A stretch of 64,000 nt of DNA from Acinetobacter calcoaceticus DSM 30006 = CIP 81.8 (GTDB lineage Bacteria > Pseudomonadota > Gammaproteobacteria > Pseudomonadales > Moraxellaceae). The first letter of the stretch is position 1; the number at the start of each line of letters is the position of its first letter. The DNA is taken from positions 2,196,117 to 2,260,116 of the forward strand of contig NZ_KB849780.1 of assembly GCF_000368965.1 (NCBI RefSeq), read 5' to 3'. Under the pieces are notes generated by a model, which did no database searches, was not told the DNA's origin, and was given only the letters and a program-made list of their open reading frames with translations. Of this stretch, positions 56,712 to 64,000 are shown piece after piece. The position numbers and the translations under genes are program-made.

Positions 56712-58351
56712 GTAAAACGCCTCGTTATTTAGAAACACCACCCGACTGGACGCCAGAAGAGCAACCGACTCTACCTGGTTCACCAGCAGCGATTGCACAC
56801 TCTGTACCTAAGCGGTTTATTTACTTTTTTATCGGTTTATTTATCGCTCTTTCGGCAAGCTTAAGTAATGGTTTTATTACAGCAAACTTACCTTTAATCC
56901 AAGGTGAATACGGTCTTACCCCTTCCGAAGCTGCTTGGCTGCCTGCGGCCTATGTCATGGCAAATGTAAGCTCAAATCTGATTTTGTTTAAAGCCCGTCA
57001 ACAGTATGGCCTGAGAGTATTTTCGGAAATAGGACTGGTTATTTTTATTGCGGTTCTTGTTTTGCATATTTTTGTGCATACCTATGAAATGGCACTATTC
57101 GCTCGGGTTGTGGCTGGTTTAGCGGGTGCACCACTAAGCTCTTTAGGTATGTATTACACCATGCAGGCCTTCAAAAAAGCAGACATGGCAAAAGGAATAT
57201 ATATCGCCTTCGGCTTTCAGCAACTTGGCGTACCCTTGGCTTGGATTATTTCTCCTTTCCTTGTAAGTACAGACAGCTGGTCTGTTCTTTACACCTTTGA
57301 GCTCGGTTTAGCACTTTGTTGTTTAGCCATGGTCGTTTCATTGAAATTACCACGTAGCTTAAGAATTTATGTTTTTGAGAAGCAAGATTTCTTCACCTTT
57401 GCCTTATTGGCTCCAGGTTTTGCATGTTTATGTATCGTGCTGACGCAAGGTCCAATTTTATGGTGGTTTAATAGCGAATGGCTTGCCTATATATTAATCG
57501 CAGGTTTTAGCTTAGTTGTGCTCGGTTTACTTTACGAACACTATCGCGCCAATCCATTAATTATGACGCGTTGGCTAGGCGCCTCTTCGACCCTACGTTT
57601 CATTTTTGGTGCTTTTGCAATTCGACTTTTAATGTCTGAACAAAGCTATGCTGCTGTTAACTTCTTAAAAACAATGGGAATGGGACCTGACCAATTTGTG
57701 CCACTCTATGTTGTGATATTCATAGGAATTTTAAGCGGGACACTTTTTAGTGCGCTTACTTTTTCGCGCGAACGAATTATCTTCCACTTACTTTTTGCAG
57801 AGTTTTTGATTCTGGTCGCCTGTGGACTAGATTATCACCTAACCAGTGATGTCCGACCTGTGAACTTCTTTGCAAGTCAATTTTTAGTCGGCTTTGCAGG
57901 TGGTTTATTCATTGGTCCATTACTTCTCATTGGCTTCGCACAAACACTTGCTAAGGGTCCATCTTACGTAGTGACCTTTATCGTACTATTTTCTGCCACC
58001 CAAACTTTCGGTGGTCTTGTAGGGTCTTCTTTCTTCTCGACCTATCAACAACATCGTACGCAGAACTATCAGGCAGAGATCATTAAAGATTTAGAACAAG
58101 CAGACCCTCTAGTCGCTCAAAGACTCTCTACCTATCAACGCAGTGCATCAATCACCACTACTGACCCAGCATTACAAACAGCTCAATCCATGCGCTCACT
58201 TAATCAAGTGGTCACTCGTGAAGCCCAAGTGCGAGCCTACAATGACGTTATTGCTTTAAACGGTATTTTTGCCGTCGCCCTACTCTTATGGGGTGGATTT
58301 AATATTGCACGTAGTAAATATCTACAACGCAGAGGAATTAGCCGTCCTTAA
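56708..58351 (+). CDS. DHA2-type MFS drug efflux transporter
   Basis: The 547-residue membrane protein is of the EmrB/QacA size class, with about fourteen helices. A hydrophilic N-terminal 35 residues precede helix 1 (FIYFFIGLFIALSASLSNGFITANLP). MTRWLGASSTLRFIFG and FVGFAGGLFIGPLL-like segments follow. With the HlyD-type adaptor after it, it should form a pump spanning the envelope with an outer-membrane channel encoded elsewhere. Here the transporter precedes the adaptor, opposite to emrAB. Confidence 0.88.
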   Translation: MSKTPRYLETPPDWTPEEQPTLPGSPAAIAHSVPKRFIYFFIGLFIALSASLSNGFITANLPLIQGEYGLTPSEAAWLPAAYVMANVSSNLILFKARQQYGLRVFSEIGLVIFIAVLVLHIFVHTYEMALFARVVAGLAGAPLSSLGMYYTMQAFKKADMAKGIYIAFGFQQLGVPLAWIISPFLVSTDSWSVLYTFELGLALCCLAMVVSLKLPRSLRIYVFEKQDFFTFALLAPGFACLCIVLTQGPILWWFNSEWLAYILIAGFSLVVLGLLYEHYRANPLIMTRWLGASSTLRFIFGAFAIRLLMSEQSYAAVNFLKTMGMGPDQFVPLYVVIFIGILSGTLFSALTFSRERIIFHLLFAEFLILVACGLDYHLTSDVRPVNFFASQFLVGFAGGLFIGPLLLIGFAQTLAKGPSYVVTFIVLFSATQTFGGLVGSSFFSTYQQHRTQNYQAEIIKDLEQADPLVAQRLSTYQRSASITTTDPALQTAQSMRSLNQVVTREAQVRAYNDVIALNGIFAVALLLWGGFNIARSKYLQRRGISRP

Positions 58352-58391
58352 CGGCTTTCGTATTTGATAAAATAGAAATTGAGATTGATAT

Positions 58392-59507
58392 ATGTCAGAT
58401 GATCAAAACAAACCAGAACAAACGCCTTCTCAGGCACCTACCAACGAGCCAACACCTGCACCTGCGAGTAAACTCATTCCGACAAAGCGCTCAACTTTAT
58501 TATGGATGCTGGTTGTTCTTATTGTCGGTATTTTAGTGATTTTATGGGCATGGAGAATTGGACCTTTTGCAACGAGTGTTCAGCAAACTGACAATAGTTA
58601 TGTCAAAGGTAACACCACAATTTTATCTTCACAAATTAATGGCTACGTTAAAGATGTATTAGTGAAAGACTTTGACCATGTTAAAAAGGGTCAAGTATTA
58701 ATGCATATCGATGCAACCACTTACGATCAAAAAGTAACACAAGCAGCTTCTGGGGTTGAACAAGCTAAAAATACCTTAGCTAATCAAACTCAATCGATTG
58801 CCCAAAAACAAGCTGACATTGTGGCTGCACAAGCCAAAGTGGATCAAGCAAAAGCTCAATACGAACTCTCTTTAGCACAGCTCAGACGCTATCAACAGTT
58901 AGGAAATAGTGGCGCGGCCTCTAAATCTGAACAAGATAAAGCCGCAGCAGATGCCGAAAATAACCTTGCGGCACTCAAACAGGCAGAAGCCAATGTGTTA
59001 GTTGCAAATGAAGCACTTAAAACAGCACAAGTCGCAGAAGCTGGCTTAGAAGCACAAGTTTCAAGTGCTAAAGCGCAGTTAGACCAAGCACAAACCACTA
59101 AAGACTATAGCGTTATTGTTGCCCCGATGGATGGTCAACTTGGCGAAGTAAACCCTCGTGTTGGGCAATATGTCGCAGCAGGGTCGCAGTTACTCTATTT
59201 AATTCCACAACAAACTTGGGTGATTGCCAATTTCAAAGAAACTCAAATTGCCAATATGAGGATTGGTCAAAAGGCATGGTTCACAGTCGATGCCATGAAA
59301 CACAAAAAATTTACAGGACATGTTGAGCAAATCTCACCTGCAGCGGGTTCCGAGTTCAGTGTATTAAAGCCAGACAATGCGACAGGAAACTTTACTAAAG
59401 TTGTTCAACGGATTGCTGTACGTATAACCATCGACCCAAATCAGGAAGGAATGGAACATTTACGCCCTGGTATGTCAGTGGTTACTTCTGTCGATACAAA
59501 TTCGTAA
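58392..59507 (+). CDS. HlyD/EmrA-family membrane fusion protein
   Basis: The 371-residue adaptor has a Pro-rich cytoplasmic start and one membrane helix (about 37-57). A lipoyl-like domain (VQQTDNSYVKGNTTILSSQINGYVKDVLVKDFDHVKKGQVLMHID) follows. An Ala/Gln-rich coiled-coil hairpin spans about 110-240, and a beta-barrel domain with APMDGQLGEVNPRVGQYV completes it. It starts 40 bases after the MFS gene. Confidence 0.92.
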   Translation: MSDDQNKPEQTPSQAPTNEPTPAPASKLIPTKRSTLLWMLVVLIVGILVILWAWRIGPFATSVQQTDNSYVKGNTTILSSQINGYVKDVLVKDFDHVKKGQVLMHIDATTYDQKVTQAASGVEQAKNTLANQTQSIAQKQADIVAAQAKVDQAKAQYELSLAQLRRYQQLGNSGAASKSEQDKAAADAENNLAALKQAEANVLVANEALKTAQVAEAGLEAQVSSAKAQLDQAQTTKDYSVIVAPMDGQLGEVNPRVGQYVAAGSQLLYLIPQQTWVIANFKETQIANMRIGQKAWFTVDAMKHKKFTGHVEQISPAAGSEFSVLKPDNATGNFTKVVQRIAVRITIDPNQEGMEHLRPGMSVVTSVDTNS

Positions 59508-59571
59508 ACAGCTTTTTAAAGTTCTATTTAAAAAGTTACAATGTGATCAATCATTATTTTCTCAATTTCTA

Positions 59572-60453
59572 ATGTTTGATCACATTACTCAATCGGTTCC
59601 TTATCAACATATTCAACTTCCCTATCCCCTGCATCTCGACATTAAGCGGTTAGACTTAATTCATCCTCAAATCTCAGGTAATAAGTTTTTCAAACTAAAA
59701 TACAATCTACTTGCAGCGCAGCAACGAGAATTTTCACGCGTTTTGACTTTTGGTGGGGCTTATTCAAATCACATTGCTGCAACTGCGTATGCAGCTCATC
59801 TTTTTGGCTTAAAAAGTATAGGAATTATTCGTGGGGAAGAATTAGCTGAAAAGCCTCTTAACCCTACTTTAGCAAAAGCTCAAAGTTTAGGAATGCATTT
59901 ACATTTTGTCTCGCGCACTGAATATCGTTTGAGAGGTGATGCAAACTATCTTCAACAATTACACAATCAATTTCCTGAAACTTTCATTATTCCTGAAGGC
60001 GGTTCTAATCAGCTAGCCGTGCAAGGTTGTCAGGAAATTCTCAGTCAAAGCGATTTGCAAAACTATGATGTGATTTGTTGTGCAGTCGGAACTGGTGGGA
60101 CTATTTCAGGGCTCATTCAACGAAGTGCACCACATCAAAAGGTTCTAGGGTTTTCAGCATTAAAAGGTGACTTTCTAAAACAAGAGATTCAGCAGTGGAC
60201 TAAAAAACAGAATTGGTCACTGACAGATGCCTACTGCTGTGGTGGTTACGCTAAAACTTCACCTGAGCTATTCACATTTATCCAAAACTTTGAAGAGCAA
60301 TACACTGTCCCTCTTGAACCGATCTATACGGGAAAAATGATGTTCGGCCTGTTTGACCTTATAAAAAACAATTACTTCCCTGAAGGAACTCGTATTCTGG
60401 CAATTCATTCTGGCGGTTTACAGGCTGATATAAGAAACAAGCTAAGCTACTGA
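59572..60453 (+). CDS. PLP-dependent ACC deaminase/D-cysteine desulfhydrase family protein
   Basis: The 293-residue fold-type II PLP enzyme has the cofactor lysine in ISGNKFFKLKYNL (about 38). FGGAYSNHIAATAYAA and the phosphate loop CAVGTGGTISGLI follow. The family includes ACC deaminase and D-cysteine desulfhydrase. The sequence does not decide between them, and D-cysteine or related amino acids are more likely in this group. It is about 30 residues shorter than typical members. Confidence 0.85.
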   Translation: MFDHITQSVPYQHIQLPYPLHLDIKRLDLIHPQISGNKFFKLKYNLLAAQQREFSRVLTFGGAYSNHIAATAYAAHLFGLKSIGIIRGEELAEKPLNPTLAKAQSLGMHLHFVSRTEYRLRGDANYLQQLHNQFPETFIIPEGGSNQLAVQGCQEILSQSDLQNYDVICCAVGTGGTISGLIQRSAPHQKVLGFSALKGDFLKQEIQQWTKKQNWSLTDAYCCGGYAKTSPELFTFIQNFEEQYTVPLEPIYTGKMMFGLFDLIKNNYFPEGTRILAIHSGGLQADIRNKLSY

Positions 60454-60570
60454 TTCATTAATTTTTAGGAGATATTGCTCCTCATACCAATAAATGTCTT
60501 TAGCATGAGTAAGTGTCGGCATGATAGTATATGCCCCTTTTTAATTTTCAAGATTAATCGAGAATCTCTT

Positions 60571-61770
60571 ATGTCTAACAGTCATGTCGATGTCATTGTC
60601 TTAGGTGCAGGTGCTTCTGGACTCATGTTGGCTGCACATGCTGCTAAACGCGGGCGCTCGGTTTTAATTTTAGAAAAAGCCAATAAAATTGGTAAAAAGA
60701 TTTTAATGTCGGGTGGTGGTAAGTGTAACTTTACTAACCTATATGTAGAGCCTGATAACTATATTTCTCATAATCCGCACTTTGTTATTTCTGCCCTGTC
60801 ACGTTATAGCAACTGGGACTTTATCGGTTTGGTATGTGATTATAAAATTGCCTATGAAGAACGTAAACACGGGCAATTATTTACGCTAAACGGCGCTAAA
60901 GAAATTTTAGAAATGCTGGTGAGTGAGTGTAATAAAACTAAAAATGTAGATATTCAAACTCATTGCGAAGTTGGACAAATTACACCCTTGGAAAAAAGTG
61001 GGTTTTCACTAAACACCAATCAAGGACATTACACTTGTGATTCTTTAGTGATTGCGACTGGGGGCTTATCGATTCCCACATTAGGTGGTTCCGGTTTTGG
61101 CTATGAACTGGCACAAAAATTTGGACATCAGGTTTTTCCAACTCGTGCAGGTTTAGTTCCATTTACTTTTTCAGATCATATTAAAGAAGTCACTACACGC
61201 TTAAGTGGCAATGCTTTGGATGTAACGTTAAGCAACTCAAAAAATAGCTTTACTGAAGCATTATTATTTACCCACCGTGGTTTGAGTGGACCAAGTTCTT
61301 TACAGCTTTCGAACTATTGGAATTCAGGAGAAAGTTTTAAAATTGACTTTTTCCCAAGCCAAGATTTAGCGACTTATTTAAAAGATAAAAAGAAAACACA
61401 GCCTAAAGTTTTATTACGTACTCTTCTTAATGAGTTTACTGCCAAAAGTATTATCCAAGAGTTACAACAACTCATATGGTCAGAGCAGAGCGAAACAGCG
61501 ATTGGTAATATCAGTGATGCACAGCTAGATCATATTGCCGAGCAGTTACATGGCTTCGCAGTTAAACCGTCTGGAACAGAAGGATATCGTACCGCTGAAG
61601 TTACTTTAGGCGGAATAGATACAACAGAAGTATCTTCCAAGACTATGGAAAGTAAAAAGCAGAAAGGACTGTTTTTTGTTGGCGAAGTACTTGATGTGAC
61701 CGGACATTTAGGTGGCTACAACTTCCAGTGGGCGTGGTCTTCTGCCTATGCTGCTGCCCAATACGTATAA
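60571..61770 (+). CDS. YhiN/HI0933-type NAD(P)/FAD-dependent oxidoreductase
   Basis: The 399-residue flavoprotein has the FAD-binding VDVIVLGAGASGLMLAAHAAKRG at residues 5-27. KKILMSGGGKCNFTN is the family hallmark, then LVIATGGLSIPTLGGSGFGY and FVGEVLDVTGHLGGYNFQWAWSSAYAA at the C-terminus. The reaction is unknown for this family. I start at MSNSHVDVIV. An in-frame ATG at 60475 would add 32 unlikely residues. Confidence 0.92.
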   Translation: MSNSHVDVIVLGAGASGLMLAAHAAKRGRSVLILEKANKIGKKILMSGGGKCNFTNLYVEPDNYISHNPHFVISALSRYSNWDFIGLVCDYKIAYEERKHGQLFTLNGAKEILEMLVSECNKTKNVDIQTHCEVGQITPLEKSGFSLNTNQGHYTCDSLVIATGGLSIPTLGGSGFGYELAQKFGHQVFPTRAGLVPFTFSDHIKEVTTRLSGNALDVTLSNSKNSFTEALLFTHRGLSGPSSLQLSNYWNSGESFKIDFFPSQDLATYLKDKKKTQPKVLLRTLLNEFTAKSIIQELQQLIWSEQSETAIGNISDAQLDHIAEQLHGFAVKPSGTEGYRTAEVTLGGIDTTEVSSKTMESKKQKGLFFVGEVLDVTGHLGGYNFQWAWSSAYAAAQYV

Positions 61771-61771
61771 A

Positions 61772-61942
61772 CTAATTTGAGTTTTTCGAACTATTTGATG
61801 CGGTCTGTGAATCTTGTGGCTGAGAAGTAGTCTGTTTCAAGTTTTCTGACTTACTAAATACAAATTTATAAGCACTTGCTAAAAAACCTACCGTAATTCC
61901 GGCAATGACAATTGGTGCTAAAAAACGACCTGGTTTCTTCAT
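61772..61942 (-). CDS. Small single-helix membrane protein (56 residues)
   Basis: The reading frame begins MKKPGRFLAPIVIAGITVGF, has one hydrophobic helix (about 8-28), and ends in a Ser/Gln/Asn-rich tail (SQPQDSQTASNSSKNSN). GAGGAAAA stands five bases before the ATG, a good ribosome site. It is convergent with the YhiN-type gene and ends two bases after it. Basic N-terminus plus helix plus polar tail suggest an inner-membrane protein with the tail outside, of unknown role. Confidence 0.65.
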   Translation of the reverse strand: MKKPGRFLAPIVIAGITVGFLASAYKFVFSKSENLKQTTSQPQDSQTASNSSKNSN

Positions 61943-61978
61943 CGTATTTTCCTCACTTATTTGTTTTTATAACGGCCA

Positions 61979-62012
61979 AAAAAGAACGACCACTCAATAT
62001 AGAGTGGTCGAA
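61979..62012 (-). terminator. Terminator of the mechanosensitive-channel-like gene
   Basis: CGACCACTC and GAGTGGTCG enclose AATATA. On the minus strand TTCTTTTTT follows. Confidence 0.82.
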
Positions 62013-62070
62013 CTTATCACAAAAATCAAAGATTTTTTGTACTGTTTATCTGAAATTCAGTTTAATTCCC

Positions 62071-63735
62071 TTAAATTTCATCATTTTCACCTGTAGAACC
62101 AAACGGTTTATTCACTGGGGGTTGTGTTGGGTTCACCTGTACAGAATCTGCTGGTTTTGCATCAGATGAAACTGTAGATGGTGGAGTCGTTGGCGCAGAT
62201 GTAGTTGTGGCTGGAGCTGCACTACTCGTGCTAGAAGGTGGCTGATAAAGAGGATTTGGTTGATTCGCTTCTTTTTTAGCTTTATCTAACAAATCAGTTA
62301 AAAGTCGTTCTGCTGGTTGGCGACCACCTAAGCCAAATGCAAGAGCGAAAGCAACTGCAACTGCGCCTAGAGTCAAACCGAATGCAAGATTAACAATTGA
62401 ATCTGCAATACCCATGGCTCTTAAACCAAGCGCAAGTACTAGACCAATAATTAAGACACGAACTAAGTTAGCTAACCAACGCGAGCTATTATATTCACCA
62501 CGTTGCACCACATTCGCCACAACATTTGCGAGCCAGAAGCCAATAACCAAAATAACAGCACCTAACAGAATGTTTGCACCGAAATGGATAAACATTGCGA
62601 TTAGACCACTGATTTGATCGAAACCAAGACGATCTGCCGCTTCAGATACTGCAAAAAGCATGGTGAAGAATACGATTAGGCAACCGACAGCGCTAGAAAC
62701 TTTAGTTTGACCTAAAAAGCGTTGTATATCTAATTTGGCAGGAATTTCATCAACACCAGTTCCAGCAATTAACTCTGCAACCAAACGCCCAACAAAACGA
62801 GAAACGATATAAGCGACAAGTAAAATCAGACCCGCAGCAATAATATTTGGAATTGCGCGTAAGATTTCATTCAGCATTGCTGTTGCAGGTTGAGAAATTG
62901 TTTCAATTCCTAAAGCTTCAAATGCAACGATTAATGTCGTAATAATAATGATGGCAAAAACAAATGAACCTAAGAATTTGCCTACATTAGAGCTTTTGAA
63001 AAGACCAATTTTTTCCGCTTGAGCCTGAACACCTAAGCTATTTATTAAACCTTCAACAATACCGCGTACAATTTTTGCCAAGATATACCCAACAAAAACG
63101 ATAACGCCCGCAATAAAGATATTTGGTAAGAACGCTACGGCTTCATTTACCATATTTTGAACTGGAATCAGTAAGCCTGTTAGTCCTAATATTGAAAGAA
63201 CAATCGGAAGGAAAAGTAACAATACAAGCCAGTGAAGAATTTCACCGATATTTTGGCTAATTCCACCTACACCCACTTCAGTACTTAATTTATCGTCAAG
63301 TTGGGTTCTGGATAAAACATTGGTAACCCCTGCTCGCACCAGTCGAGCAACGATCCAACCAATAAAACCCACCACCACAGCAGCAATGATATTTGGAATA
63401 TAGACAAGTACCTGATTAATCATATTGCTGAACGGGCCGCTTACTCCACTAATGTTTAGTACATTTAGAGCTGCGACAACAGCTAAAATTAGAATAAACC
63501 AAAATACGACCTTGGAAATCAGGCCTTCGATATTTGGGGCTCGGCCAGTTGCTGATGATAATTTTGCATTTGTATTTACTTTTTGCAGTAGCTTTTTCAC
63601 ACCTGCTGCTACTAATAAAGCAATTATCCAACCCACTAATAAGATCACTATTGCAGCCAGAATTGGATGAAACTGATCCCAGTAATACATTGCATCAAAT
63701 TGAGCGCCGCGAGGCCCATCAAAAAATTCATTCAT
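62071..63735 (-). CDS. Mechanosensitive-channel-like protein of repeated TM-helix units
   Basis: The 554-residue membrane protein contains five units of about 90 residues. Each has the conserved TM-helix pattern, starting near residues 24, 112, 203, 295 and 385 (PNIIAA...GFIGWIVARLVR and similar). A final Gly/Ala-rich helix (about 450-470) recalls the pore helix of MscS channels. No MscS beta domain follows. Instead there is a Pro/Ser/Thr-rich tail (about 490-554). Members are annotated as small-conductance mechanosensitive channels, and the activity is inferred. Confidence 0.85.
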   Translation of the reverse strand: MNEFFDGPRGAQFDAMYYWDQFHPILAAIVILLVGWIIALLVAAGVKKLLQKVNTNAKLSSATGRAPNIEGLISKVVFWFILILAVVAALNVLNISGVSGPFSNMINQVLVYIPNIIAAVVVGFIGWIVARLVRAGVTNVLSRTQLDDKLSTEVGVGGISQNIGEILHWLVLLLFLPIVLSILGLTGLLIPVQNMVNEAVAFLPNIFIAGVIVFVGYILAKIVRGIVEGLINSLGVQAQAEKIGLFKSSNVGKFLGSFVFAIIIITTLIVAFEALGIETISQPATAMLNEILRAIPNIIAAGLILLVAYIVSRFVGRLVAELIAGTGVDEIPAKLDIQRFLGQTKVSSAVGCLIVFFTMLFAVSEAADRLGFDQISGLIAMFIHFGANILLGAVILVIGFWLANVVANVVQRGEYNSSRWLANLVRVLIIGLVLALGLRAMGIADSIVNLAFGLTLGAVAVAFALAFGLGGRQPAERLLTDLLDKAKKEANQPNPLYQPPSSTSSAAPATTTSAPTTPPSTVSSDAKPADSVQVNPTQPPVNKPFGSTGENDEI

Positions 63736-63901
63736 ATTGTTATGTCCTCAATTGTTCTGTTCTTTTCAGTGTTATCTCTAGGAAACACCATTCGTTGTAA
63801 AAAAATGACGATGAATGCGGTCTATCTCACCTTATGTTTTGAATATTTTGTAATCAACACACTTCTGCATAAATACAACAAATTGATGCAAAAGGTTGCA
63901 A

Positions 63902-63932
63902 AAAAGCCTTCAGGTCTTCACCTAAAGGCTTG
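63902..63932 (-). terminator. Minus-strand terminator of a gene beyond the window
   Basis: AAGCCTT-AGGT pairs with ACCT-AAGGCTT around a CTTC loop (one mismatch). On the minus strand TTTTTT follows. It points to a minus-strand gene ending just to its right. The minus strand at 64000-63968 reads ten open codons (NASNLKTYIG) and then TAA, which could be that gene's end, but this is too short to call. Confidence 0.65.
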
Positions 63933-64000
63933 ATATCAAGATATACTGGTTAAATTATTACCTCGTTTTAACCTATATAGGTCTTTAAATTAGAGGCATT

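Overview
The window is an ordinary-looking chromosomal segment of a low-GC gammaproteobacterium, most likely Acinetobacter (A. baumannii/calcoaceticus group). This rests on family recognition and gene order: a short L25 and a hydrolase-like BioH next to bioAFCD, BirA without a DNA-binding domain, GntR-smc-zipA-ligA, and the otsBA pair. No database was searched. There are no rRNA genes, insertion sequences, prophage genes or CRISPR arrays. Almost all of it is housekeeping, separated by clear intrinsic terminators.

Layout. 1-440: four near-identical tRNA-Gln genes leading directly into prs, then rplY, pth and panD. 2.9-5.3 kb: an overlapping minus-strand pair of unknown function (GDYXXLXY protein plus a DUF2157/DUF4401 membrane protein). 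5.3-8.5 kb: an FMN riboswitch with ribB, a HAD phosphatase, thiD and a BON-LysM protein. 8.7-11.7 kb: yceD-rpmF and fabD-fabG-acpP on the minus strand. 11.8-15.8 kb: epmC-like, yciO-like, scpA-scpB-rluB. 15.8-20.5 kb: a biotin cluster (BioH-like, bioA, bioF, bioC, bioD). 20.8-23.1 kb: otsBA for trehalose. 23-25 kb: an MFS transporter and a bacterioferritin lacking the haem methionine. 25.4-32.7 kb: ligA, zipA, smc and a GntR regulator. 32.9-38.7 kb: TauE/SafE exporter, birA, coaX, ffh, a CcsA-like gene and dusC. 38.8-46.8 kb: five consecutive minus-strand genes for secreted proteins. 47-55 kb: dcd, a LysE exporter, DUF2062, a nucleosidase-like lipoprotein, apbC, a repeat protein, metG and an EF-hand/lipoprotein pair. 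55.3-59.5 kb: a LysE exporter divergent from a TetR-MFS-HlyD efflux operon. 59.6-64 kb: a PLP enzyme, a YhiN-type flavoprotein, a 56-residue membrane protein and a repeat-built mechanosensitive-channel relative.

The least explained part is the 8-kb secreted-protein cluster. The five proteins differ greatly in length (about 240 to 800 residues). They share a motif just after the signal peptide (acidic/hydrophobic, then L-x4-G-Q/E), and every cysteine in their mature parts falls in a close C-x4-8-C pair. They look like one surface or periplasmic system with no assigned function. Smaller points worth attention are the nucleosidase-like lipoprotein with Asn at the usual catalytic Asp position, a 120-bp tandem duplication in a coiled-coil protein, probable operators for the GntR and TetR regulators, a 58-bp perfect palindrome between rluB and bioD, and a possible leaderless scpA mRNA.
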